Shown here piece by piece: positions 39,701-52,000 of a stretch of DNA of 64,000 nt. This DNA is from Dirofilaria immitis (lineage: Eukaryota; Nematoda; Chromadorea; Rhabditida; Onchocercidae). How positions within the stretch are numbered: the stretch's first letter is position 1; each line of letters opens with the position of its first letter. Both the position numbers and the translations under genes were made by a program. The notes beneath the pieces were generated by a model that did not search any database, was not told the origin of the DNA, and saw only the letters and a list, made by a program, of their open reading frames with translations. The stretch lies in contig JAKNDB010000103.1 of the NCBI GenBank assembly GCA_024305405.1, positions 248,001-312,000 of the forward strand, read 5' to 3'.

Positions 39701-42163
39701 AGATCATTGTTAATAAAAATATGAAGAAGTACAAGTATCACACCAGATTATGATCACATTTCCTTATTAACCTGAAAATTTGATATATTTTAACTTAGAT
39801 TTTTAAAGGATAACATATGCAACATAAGTAGGATTATTCAAACTATTCCAATGCATCAGTTGTTGCTGTGAGTAGATTGCAGTTAATCAGGATCCTTATC
39901 CAAAATTGAGAATTATTATCAAAACAAGAATCATTATCAAAACACAAGGAGCAACTTAACAGGAATAATAAAGTAAAATAAATAAAAGGAAGGAGAAAAA
40001 GAGATTGAAATTTCGAATGTGAATAAGTAGTGAAACAATAGAAATGATATTGTCTGATGTACAGCTGATGAAACATTACTTTAAAGACTATTCCTTAAAA
40101 TGCTGTTCAACATCCACTGAAGAAATAAAATGATTGCAGTTCCTCGAGATTAGATCGGTTTTTTCAGTTACACAGATATAGGTGAAAAAGTCAAGGAACC
40201 AGCTAAGCAAACTTGATCAGGCCTACTTAGACTTTTTACATCAAGTGGCTATCCTAATGCTTTTTTAAGAGATGCACAGAGAAAGTGAAAAAGAATATCT
40301 ATTTTATTCCGTCAGCCTTCTTCACTTCCACTTCCAGGCCTATCGATTATTCCTAGACTTTGCTAGTTTTCGGATTTAGTCACTCAGCCAGAAGAAAACA
40401 GAAAGTTGCAGTGTGATTGTATATCATTAAAAGTAACTGAAAAATTAATTTTTATAGAACGTTTTCTTCAGCTATCCTTTATTGTCTTCTCTGAAGAGCT
40501 GAATTTTCATTTAAATTTACGATCAAACAATGATAACAACAATAATAATGTTTCCTGAAATCGCTACAGTTTTACTAATAAGAAATTCCTTTTGAAAGAG
40601 AGAAAAGAATGACTTTAATTGGGAACATTTCCTTTTCAAATTTTATAAGCCTATTTGGTTCAATTTTTTCACAATACAGGCGATGGAAAATTATGTTCAT
40701 CTCCAGGATAAGAATGTATATTTTAAAAAGAAAACAATAAAGAGATAAAGGAGAAAGATTTATGAATGTTAGTTGGTCAGTCATGTAAATTTCGGATGAT
40801 ATCCCATCAGTAAATTTCAATAATCTCTAACATTGCTAACGAACGAGAAGTTAGCAAAGGATGTCGAAATTTTTAATTCAGTGCGGCAGTTGCAGTAATG
40901 AAGGATAAGATGAATCAAGAATTGATTTATTATTTAGTAAGGATGAGAAAGAGGGATAGGTTGATACCAATTTTTCATTTGCATCTTTTTTCTTATTGTA
41001 TTGATTCAGCCGTCATTTGTGTATTTTGAAGATATTACAATTGCAAAATTTAGAAAATTTAATTTGAAATAAAACAGTTTATTACCAAAAATGGACCAGA
41101 AAAGTTTTACCAACCGAGAAGAGACTTCTCCTACTAAATTCTACTCCACAATCTTAATTCTCATTAAAATTAATATTCTTTTTCTGAGAACTGAATTAAG
41201 AACGGTAATAATAGCGAACAAATATGTATGATCGATTATGTTTATTTCTCTATCGTGATTATTAACTATCAAGAACAAAGCAGAATAAAGTGGCAGAAAT
41301 TTTAAGCAACAAATCCAGAGTATAATGAGCTATACGATATACGAAGAAAAATCAAATCACAATGAGAGATATAAAGGAAAAGGTTGGTTTTCTTTTGGAG
41401 AAGTTAATCGAAAACTATCAGATAGAACCAAAGTAATAAACAGAATTTTATATGATGAGTATTTTCCGTTCTATTCGTGGGAATATTCGGATTCTGAATG
41501 ATCCATCTCAACCACTTGTTCCTTTTTCAAGTGATACAAGTATTCAAAAACTAACGTCCCTATCTTACACAAATCGGATAGCTCACCATATCAAGAATCC
41601 ATAGTAATCGCTATTTGAGTATCAACCTAATTGGGAATTGTAGACACGCTTTGGATTGAAACACTCATCTATTTGGTTTTGGTTTCTCCTCGTTCCCTTA
41701 CATTTTTGGATTTGTTGATTGTTGATATGCCGTACTGGATATTTGTTTATTCTCTTTAGCCATTTTCTAAATTTAGCAGTCCCAAACTTTTCTTTTAATT
41801 TTCTCGAATTCCAAAATATGTTCTTTTGAATATTAGCAAAATTTTCTATAGGAATATAAATAAATACTATTCGTTCGGAAAAACTAAATTCAGGTTATTT
41901 TTGCCTCCTTTAAAGTTTGATAGGAGTCAAAATTCAAGCGTTGTATATAGTTAACAAACTGATATTATTACAAATAATTGCCAGCTGTATACTTTTTTCT
42001 GAATCAGAGAGAAGAGAACTCATTTTGATATCAATGATCGATGTTCATCCACTTTATTTCTTTTTGCCATAATTCTTTCAACAATTTGTTGTTCATAAAA
42101 TTCGGAAAACATCTACTGAAATATTTTTCGGCTCGTTGAACTGACTTCTTAAAGGAATTCTCA
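36727..42163. other. gene-poor intergenic region
   Basis: About 5.4 kb between the divergent 5' ends of the SLC35F gene and mrpl-9. I see no supportable gene. It holds an AT microsatellite at about 37107-37125. A 51-codon frame at 41452-41604 (MMSIFRSIRGNIRILNDPSQ) has fairly good composition but no splice or homology support. Other open frames (38872-39087, 39481-39753, 39843-40076) look like chance. Confidence 0.4.
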
Positions 42164-44283
42164 ATGCTACCAGTTTGCAAACTTCTCGACAAACTTACTA
42201 AAAATACGATTTTGCAATATCGGGTAAGTGAATACCACTCATTTGAGTTCAGAATTTATCAGTTAATCCAATTCATTTGTTTCAGAAAGCAATCGTATAA
42301 TATGTATTTTTTCTTATTAAGCAGATGTAAGGAACATTATAATTGATTCTTTATTGTACTTTATCTTACGGATGTAGTAAATTTTGTCTTGTTTGCTTGT
42401 AACTATTCAGTAACTTTCCTTATTATCGTTTTGCTTATTTACGGGAGTTTGACCCATTTATTTATTATCTGCACCTTAGTATTTCTCTACTACAAATTAT
42501 TCTTATTGTTACAGTTTACATGGGTTTTACGAAGGGTATTTGCTCCAGAACCGACACAGTTAGGATGTTTGCAACGAAATCCAGCCGAACATCCAGATTT
42601 TCTGAAACTTGAAGTTGTAGAAATTGAGGATTTGAAACCAGCAGGATCTTTGAAAGTTATTTTGCTCAAAGATGTGGAAGGTTAATTTATATTTATTCAA
42701 TTCTCAAATTTTCATATAAGTGTTTAAAAAAAAATTCTAAAAAAATTCCAGAAAAAATTGCATTCCAAAAAAGTTCATCCTAAAAGAGAACTGAGAATCT
42801 CATGGTGCAATGGTTATACTTTTATTGGAAACAATGAAAATATAAGATGGATAAATAAAGTATCCAACGTGATGTTTTATTTAAAAAAATTAAGAATATT
42901 TGAAATTCTGATAGTAGTAACTGAGGATACAAACTTGGAATTGTAGATGATGCGGAAAGCTTAGAGTCTCAATGTTTCCACAGAACAGGAGAGAAAAAAC
43001 TTGTTATGCATCTATTATCCATCTTAGTCTTAAAACATAGAAAATTTTAAAGGATCTGCTTTGAGTTACTGATCGGTGGGTTTTTTTTATTATATTTATA
43101 AATACGGAACTAAATAGAAAAGAATTAACATTGTTTTTAGGGACCTTAGTTTCGTGTTTTGATTTTTAAGGTATCGGCAACCAGTTTGATGTTGTTGAAG
43201 TGAATCGTCGATTTGCACGAATAGATCTTTTATTGACACAAAAGCAGCTTATGCTTCACCATTCAATTTGCAGTATTATGGAGAGATGAAAGAGATTTGT
43301 CTTTAAAATAGTTTTTCATTATAATTAATGGGAATTTTTGGAATATTTTCAATCTCTGGAATTAGAAATATACGAGATGTAATAATATATATCGAAAAGT
43401 AGTGTATCAAAAACAACTGGTAATTTTGGAAAATTCCTACATTTAGAAAGTTTCTACATATGTAATGTTTTCAGAAAATGAAAGACCAATTGGCAAAGCG
43501 AGTTCGCATTCCATATGACTACGTATTACTTGAAAGAGAATTGGCCAAAAAGTCATATCATTGCGGGTTTCTATGGAAAATCCTTGGTTATTAGATAAAT
43601 TGATCGTTAAAACTTCTTTACGGCAAGAGGTACTTTCCCATTTTGGAGAACTAAAGTTTTTATTTACTGTAATTTTTGATCATTAGCCGGAACGACTTAT
43701 TAATTCCTTTTCAATTCTGCGTCTGTATCAATATCCTTTAAACCTAACAGACTGTATCAAATTTGAGACAACTCTCGTCTCGCATAATTTGCAAAAAAAA
43801 CCAAGAATTAACTGCATTTATTTTGAATATCGATATTATTTCAGGGAGTTGAAGTTACAGATGACATGATTTTTCTTGAAAATAGAAATTTGAGAGGACC
43901 AAATATCGAATTAGAAGCCTATCTGTTACGATTCTATGTGGTTGTGTGTAATCAGTATGTCATCCCAATGATTGGTCGCATTTGCCATACATCATCAGAT
44001 GAAAACAAACAGGTCCGCTGCTTCCGAAGTTCGGATGTTATACTTCTTTGCATAAATCCGTATACATCTCTTGTTAATCCTTTTCCCGATCTAGAATCAA
44101 AAATAATTTACTGAAGGTGCATTATTGCAGGTACTCTATCCTGAAACAACTCGAATGCCAACTAAAGAGGATCTCAAAAAGCATAACATAGTTGAAGAAA
44201 AACCATATTTTGCGGAAAAAGCAGAAATTCTGAAAGATTTTGATGTTGTTGGTCTTATGATGCAAAGGAGACAAAATAAATAA
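42164..44283 (+). CDS. mrpl-9: mitochondrial large ribosomal subunit protein bL9m (MRPL9), one-base frameshift in exon 4
   Basis: Component of the mitochondrial 39S subunit. Exons: 42164-42223 (basic, amphipathic N-terminus suited to mitochondrial import), 42515-42680, 43171-about 43272, 43475-43629, 43845-44012 and 44131-44283. The L9 core spans exons 2-3: SLKVILLKDVEGIGNQFDVV then EVNRRFARIDLLLTQKQL, matching the bacterial L9 pattern of a strand, GxxGxxxxV and an Arg-containing loop. Exon 4 starts KMKDQLAKRVRIPYDYVLLE and must change frame to reach SLRVSMENPWLLDKLIVKTS. The exon is 155 nt, one short of a multiple of three, with a run of five A at 43547-43551 where the frames meet. The end of exon 3 is unsettled: the only GT (A|GTATTA) is phase 1 while exon 4 needs phase 0. 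The downstream exons are clean. It is convergent with uaf-2. Confidence 0.8.
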
Positions 44284-44913
44284 AAATTGCAAGCCATAAG
44301 TCGCCTGTAGCTAAAACTGAGGAGCACATATCTTCTAATATAAAATATGATGTCTCAGAAAAAGAAAATCTTCAATGAAAAACAGTAATCCTGGAAAACT
44401 TTAGTGCCATAGAGTAAGCGGAATGAAAATAACTTGTTTCAGAAAATTTTAGATAAAAAGTTATAGCAAAAACAATATAAAATAATGCAGTAGCCGTCAT
44501 TATTCGGAAAATATAGTACAGAAAACCAACACTGCATGTAGTAATGCCTAAAATTGATAACAATGAGGGATAGTTACCAGTATTAATCGCTTTAAATTAA
44601 GGATAATCATTAATTCATATAAGATACGGAACCAAATAAATGAATTTTAGGTAGTTCCATAATTTGATTTATGTTCAAAAGTTAAATCTTCCGTTTCCTT
44701 ATAAAATAAAGGTATTCATCCACTTTAGAATTATTATAGGCATTATTTAAAGGCCTCTAAATATTACGATCGAGAGAACAAATTTAGAAATTCAAAAAAG
44801 TAGTACAACAAAGTTAATCCTTCTATGCAAAGAATTTCAGGGAGAATTCACTATGAAAAAAAATCGAGAGGAAAATAAATCCCTGGAACACGGAAAGCAA
44901 TGAATGGAATTAC
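44284..44913. other. spacer between convergent 3' ends
   Basis: Between the stops of mrpl-9 and uaf-2. It probably holds both 3' UTRs. No other structure seen. Confidence 0.5.
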
Positions 44914-47317
44914 TTAGATCAAATTTACAAATGTCAGGATGTTCTTCGATCTGGAATAACCATTACATATAAAACTAGTTAATATAATGACCAAACAATC
45001 CAACAACCAACACCACTGAAGATAAATGGTAATATTCAAAATATATGATTGCATATTCAGCACATTAGTACCGTCTACTACGTTCCTCTCTCGCCACTCA
45101 TCACGAGATCGGTCGCGCGGTGATCGATCACGTCGACGATCGCGTTTTGCGCTCGGATAGTGGCCTGCTTCGTCTGCATAACGACCTCTGCAAATATTAG
45201 AATAAAATAAAGTAAAAGACCAAAACAGAATGAGCAGAGTACAGTAACAAAAATTTTATTTTATTTAGAAATTTAAATATAAAAATTAATTTACGATGAT
45301 GTGCGTTAAGTAATGACTTTTCTTTTGATACGTAACTTGCAAGATTTCTTTTTGTAAGCCAACTAACGATCGCGAAAATTGGAATTAAAGAGTTTGGGTC
45401 AATGCTAATCATGTCTGATTGAAGCTAAAATCAGAAACGCACTATAATTTATAAGAATACTAGGAACCTGCGACCAAAAAGCTTTTCCCCAACTCGGGAC
45501 TGATTGCTTTCAAATGCATAAAATTGCAGAATCCACCCTTATAACACGTAGTAACTTCATGCTGACGGCAACGCGATTCTCGAAAATCCGTCACTGGGGA
45601 AAGTTCTGCATATATCGGTTGTCCATTAAACCTGAAATTTCCAATTTCTTAATATTTTGAAGCAATAAAATTTCGAAAAAGAAAAACGTGCCAAAATTAG
45701 TAGTAAATCAAATCAAATCCAACAAAAAACAGGTAGCACTAACTTACCTAAAAATAATTAAAACAAAGGACAAAACAAGAGAGATATTTGTCTACACCTA
45801 ACCAACAACAATTTACCTTTCGAGGGATCGTCATTCGCATCAGAGAATGTATGAGAAATATCTAAATTAGGATTAAGTTAGTGTCTAGAGACTGAACAAG
45901 TGCTTATGCTGCTCACTAAATTCTTGAAATTTCATTAAATTTACATATTCCTGGCCGATCCAGAACACAGTACTGCTTTCCGAGAGAAGGCTGCTTAAGA
46001 AGTTGCACTTTTGGCTAGAGAATTTGTATTATGGATCTAAATATAATTGAATAAGATGCAGTATCTAAAAGAATGGTTGGTAAGATTGCTGCTGTAGCAA
46101 TGAGCCATTTAATTTGGATTCGCCAGGTACAGCTGACAGAGCGACGTTGAGAATCTAAACAAGTTGAGCATCAGTTTTCGATAGGAGAATGGTTTATAAG
46201 AGTATACTTACGCAACTTCTCAGCCTACTGTGAAATTCAGAAAGAACTTTCATAAACTATTCCACTTTCGTGATCTCCTTAAAAAGTGCTCAAAATTCGG
46301 GTCAAAACTGAAGAAAAAATAAAATTTTTGCGAAGCCACAGAAAGAACCTATATGACAACCTGAAACATGCAATGCGGGGCTTACGAATGTATAATTATT
46401 AAGATAATTTCACAACCTACCAACGATTTTCAAGATCCTTCACTGCCTTTTCAGCATCTTCTTCACGTATGAACTTCACATACACGTTACCAATCATATG
46501 TTCGCCAATATTCTCACAAACATTCATCTCATCTATTTCACCATATTTTCTTTCCAGTTCTGTGAACACCTACAATGATTCATTAAGCATCTTCATAAAT
46601 ATTCCATACCGCTTCTTCTAAATGATCTGGCAAAATTTCAAGCATTAATTATAATCTCCGTCTTCCAAAAGTATTTTCGTTAAGATTTTCTACAAATATT
46701 CGTTAATTTTAAACTCCGGCAAAAGAATCAAAATAATGATGAAATTTTTAGAATGTCAATACTCACTTCTTCATAGAACTCATCAAAATAAGCTTGCTCC
46801 TCATCATTCTTCTTTCCAACTTCTGAAAATAAGCTATGGAAACAATTATTACAGCATGCTTTGTAGTAAAGATGACAGTTCAACCAAACTCTTTAAAATA
46901 ATCCTGAATTGAAACTTACTGTCGAAAGCGTCTGCCTGTCGTACATCAACAATTGGATTATGGTAAAAATTCTGAAGTAAAACGGTTGGCGAAAATGTTG
47001 GTCGATGATGAGTTCGTGAGCACTTATCACCGTGACGACAGGCACCGATCTAAAAAAATTTTAAAAATTTGCGATAACTGTGTCTATGATATCCACAACA
47101 TCACAATCAATAATAAATTCTTTTACAATATCAGGAAACTTTAACACGAAATTTCTTACCAATTTTTATTTTATATGCAATATTAGAACACCAACCTTAA
47201 AATAGAAGGAACAGTTAACTTTATCTTTTCAGTACCATAAATCGAAGCCAAATATTCGGCGCCTGAAAGTCCTTCTGTTTGTTGATAACCATATGATCCC
47301 GCACGTCGACCAGCCAT
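44914..47317 (-). CDS. uaf-2: splicing factor U2AF small subunit (U2AF35), two one-base frameshifts
   Basis: Recognises the AG at the 3' splice site as a dimer with U2AF65. Exons: 47317-47196, 47049-46920, 46822-46767, 46569-46421, 45631-45468 and 45187-about 45080 (open to a stop at 44914). In order: [10 protein letters not shown], a first CCCH zinc finger ([22 protein letters not shown]8CX5CX3H), the UHM domain ([18 protein letters not shown], with [20 protein letters not shown]), a second CCCH finger ending [11 protein letters not shown], then an Arg/Asp/Ser-rich tail ([20 protein letters not shown]). Exon 1 is 122 nt and changes frame at a run of four T (47226-47229 plus strand). Exon 5 is 164 nt and changes frame at a run of four C (45487-45490). 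Each needs one extra base, and with it all phases fit. The C-terminus after the RS-like tail continues about 40 codons of less convincing sequence, so the true end is unsure. An essential single-copy gene is unlikely to be this broken in life. Confidence 0.88.
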
Positions 47318-47559
47318 CTAATTTTTGGTTTTCTATCTCTCTGGTAAATACTGTAATTCGAATTTGTACATTCCTCAATAATTCAATACAGTACCGATAA
47401 ATCTAGTGGTAACATAGCGAATCATTGAAATAGTGACCATCGAGTACCACGAATGTTACAGCAATTATGTACAATTGCAGAGTGTTACAAATGCAAGGCG
47501 TACTTCTGCTCAGGCTTCATATACAGTCCAGACTAATTCCTCGATCAACCTTTTGATCC

Positions 47560-48840
47560 ACTTCAGTTAATAATTCAACAATTTAATCGGTTCTTTAGAA
47601 AGCATCAGTGATGTAGTAGCTAAATGATTCTGTCGTACTAAACGTCGCACCGTCACGATCTGACCACGCTTAACCAAACCCTCCCTTTCACCCGGTCTAC
47701 AAAAGCGATAATTACGACCGAATATGTGCGACAGTATTCTAATGAATTTCGCGCTGGAACTCCGCTTTCTCAAGAAGCTAAATTATTGACTTCATTTTAT
47801 CGGCGAGATGATACCGAATTGTAATGGTTTGAGAATTTTGGAGTTGTCGTGCTATGCTAGCATCAGAAGTCATTAACCAAATAGATAATAAAAGTGAGGA
47901 ATGCCACTGGTAATCTCATCGAGGTTCTCACCGTGGATGCATATGACTGATTACTTTATTCCCGAGGTGCATATTAAAATCACCCTGAACACTAAATTAG
48001 AAGAATCATAGAAGCAAATCGAAGATATATTTCATCAGAAAATAATAAATGATTGAAACAAATGATATCGAAATGATTGATTCATTGAATAGTTAATTAT
48101 TAATCACATACATCAGCATATATTTGCAATATTTGTTTTTCAAATATTGCATCAGCAGGATACAGATGCACCAAATACTATGATTTTGTAGGATGTAGGG
48201 ATGCATTGTTTGTGAAAGTACCAACTACCGATCGATGGTATAGGCCTTTCTCTAATAGTATCGATTTATTAGTGGAGGTAATCGAATGCCTGTATCAAAT
48301 TCTCTACGTAATCGTCACTCTCCAGCGATATGTCATTGAAGGAAGTATAGTATGCTCTCACTGTATCGAGGAAGAGGAATTTTTCTCATTACGAGAAAGT
48401 TCCTGTGTATCGGGATCACTAAGCGATATAAACTTACTACACGATATTCTACTTTTTCTCGCGGGAAATTCCAGAGAAAGCATTAATAAGTAGTTCCCGC
48501 CTCATCTTACTCATTAGATACCTCTGACCCATCTGTGAATAGTTGTCTTCGTACATCCGTTGTCAATGTTGAGCAGTTGTAATTTGGATGTCTTCTTTTC
48601 CCTCCTCGTTCTAAGGCTCTATATGTATATCTCTTCTACTGGCATGTCTGTATGAGGTTATCGTTTAAATTGTTTGCCCTCTTCCTTCCTGCCATCTGTT
48701 CAAGGCCTGATATTAATTGCTCTATGGCTTCCCTCTCTCTGTACAGTTTCTCTGTGACAAGTCGTTTTGCTTATTTCTGAATCTGGACATGACTTACCTC
48801 AATTATTCTCTTCCATCCGAAAGTCCTTCCTCCTTTACGA
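47560..48840 (-). pseudogene. decayed coding-like region, possibly a retroelement remnant
   Basis: GC-richer than its surroundings, with several short protein-like segments in changing minus-strand frames. One near 48590-48770 reads RLVTEKLYREREAIEQLISG followed by LEQMAGRKRANNLNDNLIQT, a strongly helical, charged segment of the kind seen at the N-terminus of gag proteins of BEL/Pao-type nematode elements (inference from style, not a match). Others near 47570-47770 read FCRPGEREGLVKRGQIVTVR. A plus-strand segment at about 47705-47822 (YVRQYSNEFRAGTPLSQEAK) is also protein-like. Stops and frame changes interrupt every candidate, so nothing intact can be annotated. No terminal repeats were noticed. 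Confidence 0.3.
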
Positions 48841-49000
48841 TAAATATATAGGTGTGGTTGATATATATTTTTGAGGCTCCTTTAAATACCTGAGCTTGAC
48901 GTTGAACATTACATTTCTGTGCTCACTCATTTTATAGTTGTTGCTTGTGAGTGAATATTTTGCAGGTTGAAGTCGATCGAGGAGGAGTCGTTTGTTTAGT

Positions 49001-52000
49001 ATGGATTTTGCTAGTTTTGCTGCAGCTGCTTTATGCAAGTCAGCAGTTGTACCATGCGAATCGTTCGATAGTTACTGGATAACTAATGCTCCTGTTCAAT
49101 TCGGATTGAAGTAAGTCTTAATAAATTATTTCAGAAGATCATTATTTTTAGTTTACATGACGGTGGATGATGGAAGGTTGTCGGGCATTTCAAATGTTAG
49201 TTTACCTTCTTTTTCTAATCTTTTTTTGCAAAATTTGGATGTTATACTTAATCGACGTGAAGAAATAGATAATCAAATTAAGAGATATGTTTTTAAGAAA
49301 AAGTATAAGTTATAAACTAACTTACTTATGTGGATAGAGATAAGATTTTCTGTTTTTCTGCCCTGCAGATGTAGTTCTGTAGTTCAGTTTGGTAATCTGA
49401 AAAAAAAAAATGAATTGATCCTTCAGAGGTGTAAAGTGTACGTTCCGTTTTGAAACGTCATTTGCAGATGCTGAAGACGAAGCTGGTACGTTGGTAAGTT
49501 TATAATATTTTTCATCACTGGTATCATGGGATAAATTGAAATTTAGGTTGTGAATGAGTTGACTGGGAATCGTAGCAAAAAAAAATCCAATTTTCAAAGA
49601 CACTAAAATTTTTAAAAAAGTCCATATTTTTGCGCAGCTGAAATCAAGACATTGTAGTCATATCACCAAACAGAATTTTTTCTTTTTAAATTGCTATTGA
49701 CAGAACTTCTTATGATCCGCTATTACCTCATAGATAAATGGTGATGATCGTCATACCGTCTATGTTCTTTGGGTTTCATCATGTGAAGATCCATCACTGT
49801 TGTATTCATGCCGAATAGATTCAACGATCGACAAAGTTGCACTTCGTTATGGACAACGCACTCCATCTATCCTGAAAAATATGATTGAAGGAGCAAATAT
49901 GCCACCAGATGATCCGAGATTGTAAGCATTCAATTTAAACTATTTATAAATTTGGGAATTTAAATATTAAATTTTTTTAGTACAATGATTAATCTGATTG
50001 GTGAACAAGAAATGGGTCTATTCATCCGACTTTGTATTGTCCCTGGTGATGGTCCATCAGCACTACGGCTCGCCTTACGCACTCCATCTGCGGCAGAATG
50101 GAAAAGTCACCTGCTGTTGTTCATCCATAATTTACAAGTGAGTTGTTTTCAGTTAGGTGAATTAAATTTACGTTTTGAGTTTGAGAAGCATTCTGTTTTA
50201 GGTCAATACAGCAATGAACTAATAAATTTTTATAAATAGCATCGCCCATTTCAAATTCCTGCATAATTATATAGTTTCTCGATTCTGCAATACTTGTAAC
50301 GATCTTTCTTTCCTTTTTTTTTGAAAAGAGTTTAAAATGCAGTGCATCCTCTGACTCCATTCCACGTATTCAAATTGATTTTAGCAAGTTCTCATTGTTA
50401 TTAAGAATAGGATATCCCATCAGATTTTTATTTTAAAGTCTTTAATTTAGTTGAATAAATCAAAAAGTTTGTACTTTAACAATTTCTTTATTGGAATATG
50501 GCGCTGTTGAATTTTTTGGTATTTCCCACTTTTTTGCTTTCTCGATTGCTCAGCAGTGGCAGTTATAGTCTTTAAAAGAATTTAAAAGTGATGATTAATA
50601 CGATTAATGTTATCGATTTGTTCTATTTGGTCAATACTTTCGACCCTAGATTACTGATATAATGAATTCTCCATATTTTATATACAAATTGACAGCGATT
50701 CTTTCCTTCTCATAAACTTTCCGAGATTTTAAAGAATGACTTGTGCAAAGAGCGCTGGCAGCGTGAATTGTTGGAAAAGGATGCGTTGATCATGAAATCT
50801 CAAATAGCGCAAGTTAGTTATATTTCAGCATTACTTTTTTGTTACAATCAAATTTATTATAAACACTGAATTTATGTTGTTCTAGGATCTAACAACTTTG
50901 CAGATTAGATTGGAATTTTAAAGATGATGAAGCTCGCTTTTTTTCATTTTCGTGAAAGTTTTTACTCTATCATCTATCCCTATAGTCATCTTTTACTGCG
51001 GTCAAAATGAAAAAAATCTAATCTTTAACATTTTTTTTGATTAAAAATTGTCTTCAGCATTAACACTTTCTCTACTGGAGGAATTATCTTCATCCTTTTT
51101 AACTTTATCAATTTTATAGATGGAGAGAAAACGTGGTTGGCTTGAAAAGGAGCTAGAAATGCTATATGCAGTGATGCAACAGCAGAGTCCGATGCAGCCA
51201 TTGAAGATTACAAGTGAGACTGAAAATTCTGTATTCAAAAGAGAAGAATCATTACTTCAGCCTGCTTCAACAACGCAGATTACTGATTCAGAAAAATCAC
51301 CAAAGTTTAATATCATTGCTGTATCACCAAAACGGAGTCCTCTCTCCTCTTCACCGTCTTCCTCCATACCTTCGAAATCTGGTTCGGTATGTCTTCTGTT
51401 CTGTTTTAAATGGTCCTCGCTAACTGCTGAAAATTTTGTCATTCCGATAATTTTTACTCTTATCAAAGGGGCCATATTGGAAATGTATTTTTCCTTTGTA
51501 AGCAATTATAGGATATCTGTGTACGAGATCAGATTATAGAGATAGAAGTTAAAGTTCTTTATATCCCGACTCTTAAGAATATAAAATGTAAAATTCGAAT
51601 ATTTCTAGTATCCCTGGAAACAAAAACCAATATTTATTAATATTTATCTCTTTCCGACTTCATGATCAAATGAAATTTCATAGTCATTTAAGAATTTCAA
51701 AAAAAGCGAACGAATAGGAACAAAGATGCTTTAGCCAAGGATGACTTGCTAATCGGTGTCGCTTCGCTGCTGTCCTGTGCAGTGTGTCCAGGTGAAGTGA
51801 CATTGCGAGACCAGGATGGAATCAAAGAACATTTCATAAATCAGCATCTAGATGGTGGTAAATTTCTATTTTTTGACAAATATGTGTAGGTATTTTTTAC
51901 TTAATATATCCTCCATGAAATTAAAGTCATGAAAAAATGTCTTTACTGCACTGAAATGGAAGTGCAAAGAGAATGAGGTAGATGAAAAACTAATTATTAT

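Noticed and set aside
39843..40076. 77-codon minus-strand frame
   Set aside because: Phe/Leu/Tyr-rich and isolated; no domain or splice support.
41452..41604. 51-codon plus-strand frame with protein-like composition
   Set aside because: No acceptor before it, no donor at a useful place, and no link in phase to mrpl-9 exon 1; kept only as a note.
42758..42946. 62-codon frame in intron 2 of mrpl-9
   Set aside because: Lies between two well-defined exons and shows no similarity to L9.
50886..50921. Possible exon DLTTLQ in the zinc-finger gene
   Set aside because: It has an acceptor but no GT or GC donor before the stop; direct splicing from 50812 to 51120 keeps phase and a continuous coiled coil.
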